Below, in pieces: positions 12,200 to 15,025 of a stretch of DNA of 15,025 nucleotides (the stretch's first letter is position 1; the number at the start of each line of letters is the position of its first letter). Source of the stretch: Baffinella frigidus (Eukaryota > Cryptophyceae > Cryptomonadales > Baffinellaceae); the NCBI GenBank assembly GCA_026770585.1, contig MU646774.1:179788-194812 (forward strand). Reading direction: 5' to 3'. Both the position numbers and the translations under genes were made by a program. The notes under the pieces are model-generated. The model saw only the letters and a list, made by a program, of their open reading frames with translations. It searched no databases and was not told the DNA's origin.

Positions 12200-12277
12200 C
12201 TGGGGCCTGCACAGGGCTTGGCACTCCACTCGGCAGTCTTTGAGGCACGCTTTGTCCTTGTTGTCCTTGCCTGGACA
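12200..12277 (-). CDS. Cysteine-rich segment gamma-2, exon-like
   Basis: On the minus strand it encodes CPGKDNKDKACLKDCRVECQ and ALCRPQ. It belongs to the second of three tandem units; the marker GGCACTCCACTCGGCAGTCT lies at 12220, and equivalents at 11949 and 12506. In the cysteine frame a TGA stands just upstream (GATGAGGG), so an acceptor at GATGAG would be needed. After CAG the sequence is GCAAAC, so the donor would have to be of the GC type. This copy may be dead or part of a repeat-derived array. Confidence 0.4.
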
Positions 12278-12282
12278 CCCTC

Positions 12283-12425
12283 ATCTCTGTCTCTGTCTCC
12301 GCTCTGTCTCTGTGTCTGTCTCTTTTCTATCTGGCTCTGTCTCTGTATGTGCCTCTGCCTCCATCTGTATGTCTGGCTGGCTGTCTGCCTCTCTCTCTCG
12401 CTCTGTCTCTCTCTGTCTGCCTCTC

Positions 12426-12462
<37 letters not shown>
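12283..12462. repeat. CTGT / CT microsatellite between gamma segments
   Basis: Same structure as 12010-12175. Frames through it on either strand (SLSL, RERE, DRQTDRQT) are repeat translations and not genes. Confidence 0.95.
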
Positions 12463-12464
<2 letters not shown>

Positions 12465-12485
12465 TGTGAACGGTGGAGCGGTTGC

Positions 12486-12578
12486 CTGGGGCCTGCACAG
12501 GGCTTGGCACTCCACTCGGCAGTCTTTGAGGCACGCCTTGTCCTTGTCATCCTTGCCTGGACATTTCGTCTCGCAGCC
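12486..12578 (-). CDS. Cysteine-rich segment gamma-3, exon-like
   Basis: On the minus strand, after CTCGTCAG, it encodes 31 residues: GCETKCPGKDDKDKACLKDC, RVECQALCRPQ. The cysteines are spaced C-x3-C-x9-C-x3-C-x3-C-x3-C, and the exon starts in phase 0. It is the fullest gamma copy. The first half (GCETKC) resembles the beta segments further upstream (GCDSAC). The donor would be CAG|GCAACC, a GC-type donor, which is unusual. The C-x3-C-x9-C-x3-C core is shared with segment delta at 14888-14974. Two known folds have paired C-x3-C: the alpha-hairpinins of plants and the small Tim chaperones of mitochondria; the extra cysteines fit neither exactly, and I assign no function. Confidence 0.5.
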
Positions 12579-12585
12579 CTGACGA

Positions 12586-12960
12586 GGTTCAGGGTTCAGG
12601 GTTCAGGGTTTAAAAGGGCTACAAGGCGTTTTTTGCCCCGAGGCCATCTATGTTTTGTACCACTATTCGGCCACTTTTGGAGAGAAAAGAGGGAAATGGG
12701 GGGGGGGGGGTTGACTTCGACGTTAGATGGACGCTCCACAATGGAGCGCGGTTACCCGGATAAGACGTGTAGTCCTCCCGCGTAATCGCCGAACCTCGCA
12801 ACGAAGAAGAGAGGAAAAGATAGTGTGCGGGACAGTCACCTTCCATTCCAGGCCCTTGGGTGGGGTATTCCATGCTCGTTCTTGGAGCCGTTTGCTCGTT
12901 CTTGGAGCCGTTTTGTGCTAAAAAATGACGTTTGAGACAGTTTTCCCGTCAAAAATGACT
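12586..12960. other. No gene seen; short repeats
   Basis: It holds three GGGTTCA units at 12589-12610, a G run at 12699-12710, a perfect 20-base direct duplication TGCTCGTTCTTGGAGCCGTT at about 12872 and 12892, and a pair of AAAAATGAC..TTTGA motifs at about 12921 and 12952. Confidence 0.6.
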
Positions 12961-12969
12961 TTTGAATAC

Positions 12970-13009
12970 CCCCCCCTCCAGCCCTGCGTGGGAAGCCGGA
13001 ATCGCAGCC
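12970..13009 (-). pseudogene. Cysteine-rich segment beta-3, degraded
   Basis: On the minus strand, after GATGCCCCAG, it reads GCDSGFPRRAG. Relative to beta-1 (DCDSGCFKV) a 3-base loss removes the second cysteine. The upstream intron-like sequence (GAGGCCTTGATGCCCCAG) is conserved with the other beta copies. Confidence 0.5.
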
Positions 13010-13184
13010 CTGGGGCATCAAGGCCTCTGGAGGGACCCTGCTACCTTCCACAGAGGGCTTCCCTGACCCTGAACCCGGAACCCTAACCCCTACGTCCTCA
13101 GCCAAAGAGAGCGCTTCGCAGACCGGTCGATTTATTTCTTCGTGGCACTAATTACGAGTTTCTCGGTACAGAAACATCTTACAC

Positions 13185-13239
13185 CCCGACATTTGGAAGT
13201 ATGGGGGGTGGTCGCCTTGAAGCAAGCTGAATCGCAGCC
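13185..13239 (-). CDS. Cysteine-rich segment beta-2, exon-like
   Basis: On the minus strand, after TTTGATCCCCCAG, it encodes GCDSACFKATTPHTSKCRG, phase 0. If not spliced it continues VRCFCTEKLVISATKK to a stop at 13132, which adds two more cysteines and could itself be a C-terminus. A possible donor is CGGG|GTGTAAG. Two relatives lie at 13009 and 13346. The GC-D/E-x-x-C start is shared with gamma-3. No family is recognised. Confidence 0.4.
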
Positions 13240-13299
13240 CTGGGGGATCAAAGCCACTCGGGACACCTTGCTACCTAGAACAGAGCGTTTCGCAGACGT

Positions 13300-13346
13300 T
13301 TGATAGTATAGGGGATGGACACCTTGAAGCACCCGGAATCGCAGTC
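13300..13346 (-). pseudogene. Cysteine-rich segment beta-1, acceptor lost
   Basis: On the minus strand it reads DCDSGCFKVSIPYTIK, aligned to GCDSACFKATTPHTSK of beta-2. The acceptor CCCCCAGGGC of beta-2 is CCCCGCGGAC here, so the AG is gone and the copy is probably not spliced. Confidence 0.5.
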
Positions 13347-13539
13347 CGCGGGGATCGAGGCCTCTGGGGGCACTGCCGTCGTTTTCCTGTACGAGAACGA
13401 GTCCCGCCCCCTGCATTGTGTATCGGGCATCAGGAAGAGGAAACGTCGGGGAAATGTTGAGATTCTTGCTATGACAAGATAGCACGTCCCATGCCGTCGT
13501 TTTGCTGTACGTGAACGAGTCCCGTCCCCTGCAAAGATG

Positions 13540-13860
13540 GGGTGAGGGTTGAGGGCTTAGGGTTTAGGGTTTAGGGTTTGGGGTTTAGGGTTTGGGGGTT
13601 GGGGTTTAGGGTTTGGGATTTGGAGTTCAGAGTTGAGGGTGTAGGGTTGAGGGTTGAGGATTTAGGGTTCAGGGTCTAGGGGTTCGGGTTTGCGGTTTCG
13701 GGTTCCGGGTTTCGTGTTTCGGGATTCGGGTTTCAGGCCTGGGGTTTCGGGCTTCGGGTTTCGGGTTCCGGGTTTCGTGTTTCGGGATTCGGGTTTCAGG
13801 TTTCGGGTTTCGGGTTTCGGGTTTCGGGTTCCGGGTTCCGGGTTTCGGGTTTAGGGGCCG
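13540..13860 (+). repeat. Interstitial telomere-like block 4, grading to GGGTTTC
   Basis: It starts as GGGTTTAGGG (about 13553) and changes to GGGTTTCGGGTTTCGGGTTC from about 13680 on. The minus-strand frame through the second part reads as a chain of NPKPETR units, a repeat translation. The block lies directly beside the alpha exon. Confidence 0.93.
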
Positions 13861-13864
13861 GTAC

Positions 13865-14005
13865 CTATCCCCGGGCATGTTATCGACTTTCCGCTGGCGC
13901 GTCTCGCGCTTCTGTTGGTAGGGCGAGAGGTCTTCGCCCGTCGCCTCCTTGTAGCAATCCCGGTCGCAGAACTCCTGATAGATCGGTGCGCAGAGAAGTT
14001 GGCCG
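13865..14005 (-). CDS. Cysteine-rich segment alpha, best exon candidate of the minus strand
   Basis: On the minus strand, after CTTTCATTATTTCAG, a good acceptor, it encodes about 47 residues: GQLLCAPIYQEFCDRDCYKE, then ATGEDLSPYQQKRETRQRKV and DNMPGDR. The segment is hydrophilic, with a C-x3-C pair (CDRDC) and one more cysteine eight residues before it. A donor is possible at GATAG|GTACCG; an alternative is CGGAAA|GTCGAT. Two partial copies (14204-14253 and 14297-14344) keep QEFCDRDCYK; between this copy and the second, the CDRDC codons differ only silently (CGG/CGA, GAT/GAC). The acceptor leaves one base before the first full codon, which does not match the phase-0 ends of delta, so an exon or a better acceptor is missing from my model. 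The family is not recognised. Confidence 0.55.
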
Positions 14006-14054
14006 CTGAAATAATGAAAGGTCGGTGGAAGTTGACGTTTTGGTACCAGCGGTT

Positions 14055-14160
14055 TTCACATCTGTTGGCGCAACAAAACAACAAGACAGTGCCGAAGGTT
14101 CACGGAAGACAGTGCGAAAAGGTTCACGGATTTCACATCTGATGGCCAACAAAACAACAA
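14055..14160. repeat. Direct duplication, 77-base period
   Basis: TTCACATCTGTTGGCGCAAC at 14055 and TTCACATCTGATGGCCAACA at 14132 are both followed by AAAACAACAA. AAGGTTCACGGA is also duplicated at about 14095 and 14119. Confidence 0.75.
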
Positions 14161-14203
14161 CACGACGTAGCAATCCACATAGGGGAACCATAGGGTTTGT
14201 TTT

Positions 14204-14253
14204 GTAGCAATCCCGGTCGCAGAACTCCTGATCGATCGGTGTGCAGAGAAGTT
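14204..14253 (-). pseudogene. Partial copy of segment alpha (alpha-2)
   Basis: On the minus strand it reads LCTPIDQEFCDRDCY, then leaves the alpha sequence at KTNP. CDRDC is encoded by the same codons as in alpha. GACTAACTTCTCTG replaces the acceptor region, with no AG at the right place. Confidence 0.6.
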
Positions 14254-14296
14254 AGTCAACAAAACACCAAGACAATACCAAAGTTGACGGTGGTGT

Positions 14297-14344
14297 CGCC
14301 TCCTTGTAGCAGTCTCGGTCGCAGAACTCCTGATAGGCAACGCC
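14297..14344 (-). pseudogene. Partial copy of segment alpha (alpha-3)
   Basis: On the minus strand it reads GVAYQEFCDRDCYKEATP. It lacks the first part of alpha and diverges after KEAT. The two silent changes in CDRDC suggest selection on the peptide in the past. Confidence 0.6.
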
Positions 14345-14399
14345 AGGCCAGACGTGAGAGTTCCGTTTCTGAGTCCAACTACGAGTAAAGTTGATTCTA

Positions 14400-14545
14400 G
14401 GAGAATCCACATAGGGGAGCCGACAACACAGGTTGCCAAAATAAGTGATTGTGGTAGGGTTCCTATCTTCGTACGCCCCATAGGGTTCCTAGCGAATCCA
14501 CTTAGGGGAACCATAGGGTTCATAGGTTCCCCTATGTGGATTCTC
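14400..14545. repeat. Palindromic repeat on GAATCCACATAGGGGAACC
   Basis: The motif occurs at about 14170, 14403 and 14494 on plus and inverted at 14525. The last two form a hairpin at 14494-14543 with arms of about 20 bases and one or two mismatches around ATAGGGTTCAT. A further ATAGGGTTCCTA lies at about 14480. Confidence 0.75.
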
Positions 14546-14630
14546 CCACAACCAACTTGGCCAAAAGTCTAAGCCCTTTGAGCCCTTGTCATGCACAAAA
14601 GTGTTTAGAGATCAGGGTTTAGGGTTTGAC

Positions 14631-14660
14631 ATGGCACTCTGGGATGCAAGTCTTGACATC
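14631..14660 (-). pseudogene. Half copy of segment delta (delta-2)
   Basis: On the minus strand it reads DVKTCIPECH, against DVKACIPECQ in delta. One change is silent (GAT/GAC). It is embedded between telomere-like repeats and lacks the first three cysteines. Confidence 0.6.
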
Positions 14661-14665
14661 GGGTG

Positions 14666-14884
14666 GTGGGGTTTATGGGCTAGGGTTCAGGGTTCAAGGT
14701 TCAGGGTGTAGTGTGTAGGGTTCAGGGTGTAGGGTGTAGTGTGTAGGGTTCAAGGTCCAGGGTGTAGTGTGAAGGGTTCAGGGTGTAGGGTGTAGGGTGT
14801 AGGGTGTAGGGTGTAGGGTGTAGGGTGTATGGTGTAAGGTGTAAGGTGTAAGGTGTAGGGTGTAGGGTGTAGAGTTCAGGGTTG
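14666..14884 (+). repeat. Telomere-like block 5, GGGTGTA and GGGTTCA type
   Basis: Tandem AGGGTGTAGGGTGTAGGG with GTGTAAG and GGTTCA variants. A small TTTAGGG stretch precedes it at about 14614-14628. Confidence 0.93.
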
Positions 14885-14887
14885 AAC

Positions 14888-14974
14888 CTGGCACTCTGGG
14901 ATGCAGGCCTTGACGTCTTTTGAGACCTCCATGCAGGTTGGCATGCACTCAGCGTTGCACCCTGGGTGCGAGAT
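14888..14974 (-). CDS. Cysteine-rich segment delta, exon candidate at the window edge
   Basis: On the minus strand a CT microsatellite (complement of 14982-15025) and TAACACAG form a strong acceptor. The exon encodes 29 residues in phase 0: ISHPGCNAECMPTCMEVSKD, VKACIPECQ. The donor is CAG|GTTCAA, also phase 0. Five cysteines are spaced C-x3-C-x3-C-x9-C-x3-C. The C-x3-C-x9-C-x3-C part equals that of gamma-3 (12486-12578), although the sequences between cysteines differ. The gene would continue upstream beyond the right edge, so the N-terminus is not seen. I do not recognise the protein. The pattern recalls helical-hairpin peptides with paired C-x3-C. Confidence 0.55.
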
Positions 14975-14981
14975 CTGTGTT

Positions 14982-15016
<35 letters not shown>

Positions 15017-15025
15017 GACAGAGGG
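14982..15025. repeat. GA microsatellite
   Basis: GA repeats with GG and CA interruptions, continuing past the window edge. On the minus strand it is a CT tract directly before the delta exon acceptor. Confidence 0.95.

Noticed and set aside
11858-12785. Plus-strand frames of 203 and 234 codons
   Set aside because: They are dominated by SLSLSL and VCLSVCLS translations of CT and CTGT repeats; the conserved cysteine pattern is on the other strand.
13669-13878. Proline-rich NPKPETR protein starting at an ATG
   Set aside because: It is a translation of GGGTTTC telomere-like repeats. The ATG is an internal methionine of the alpha segment. Kept only as an oddity.

Overview
This looks like a repeat-dense stretch of nuclear DNA from an alga or a related eukaryote. 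Three things point there: blocks of degenerate TTTAGGG (plant, green-algal and dinoflagellate type telomere repeat), short spliceosomal introns inside an ankyrin-repeat gene, and long GA/CT microsatellites with many palindromic elements. There are no bacterial operons, rRNA genes or credible tRNA genes. The general look recalls repeat-rich prasinophyte genomes, but the species cannot be proved from this window.

Positions 1-5200 hold one gene I can read with some confidence, on the plus strand. It is an ankyrin-repeat protein whose exons are 1291-1707, 1801-1953, 3014-3124 and a terminal exon at 4258-4362. All junctions are phase 0 and the predicted protein is 261 residues. Its last two exons have been copied repeatedly: exon 3 is seen at 2865, 3014 and 3310, and the terminal exon at 3735, 4258, 4478, 4668 and 5162. 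The copies are in various states of decay and are interleaved with palindromic elements. A possible divergent minus-strand gene lies at 590-985.

Positions 5200-7600 are almost entirely foldback elements, an inverted copy of an intronic repeat, a GA microsatellite and a telomere-like block. Positions 7738-8530 carry three partial copies, on the minus strand, of a segment encoding a hydrophobic helix; one is split by a foldback element. Positions 8640-11640 are tandem repeats, telomere-like blocks, a minisatellite built on ACATGT and more foldback elements.

Positions 11700-15025 carry a set of minus-strand exon-like segments rich in C-x3-C motifs. They come in repeated types: delta at 14888-14974, alpha at 13865-14005, beta around 13009-13346, and gamma at 12486-12578, 12200-12277 and 11893-12006, the last ending in a stop. 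The delta and gamma types share a C-x3-C-x9-C-x3-C pattern. This set may be one unrecognised cysteine-rich gene running off the right edge, or the remains of a local family, and it is the most promising novelty here.

The palindromic elements fall into families that share a core of CCTAGG and CCTACGGTAGG but have different ends. Microsatellite CT tracts sit directly at two predicted splice acceptors, one on each strand.
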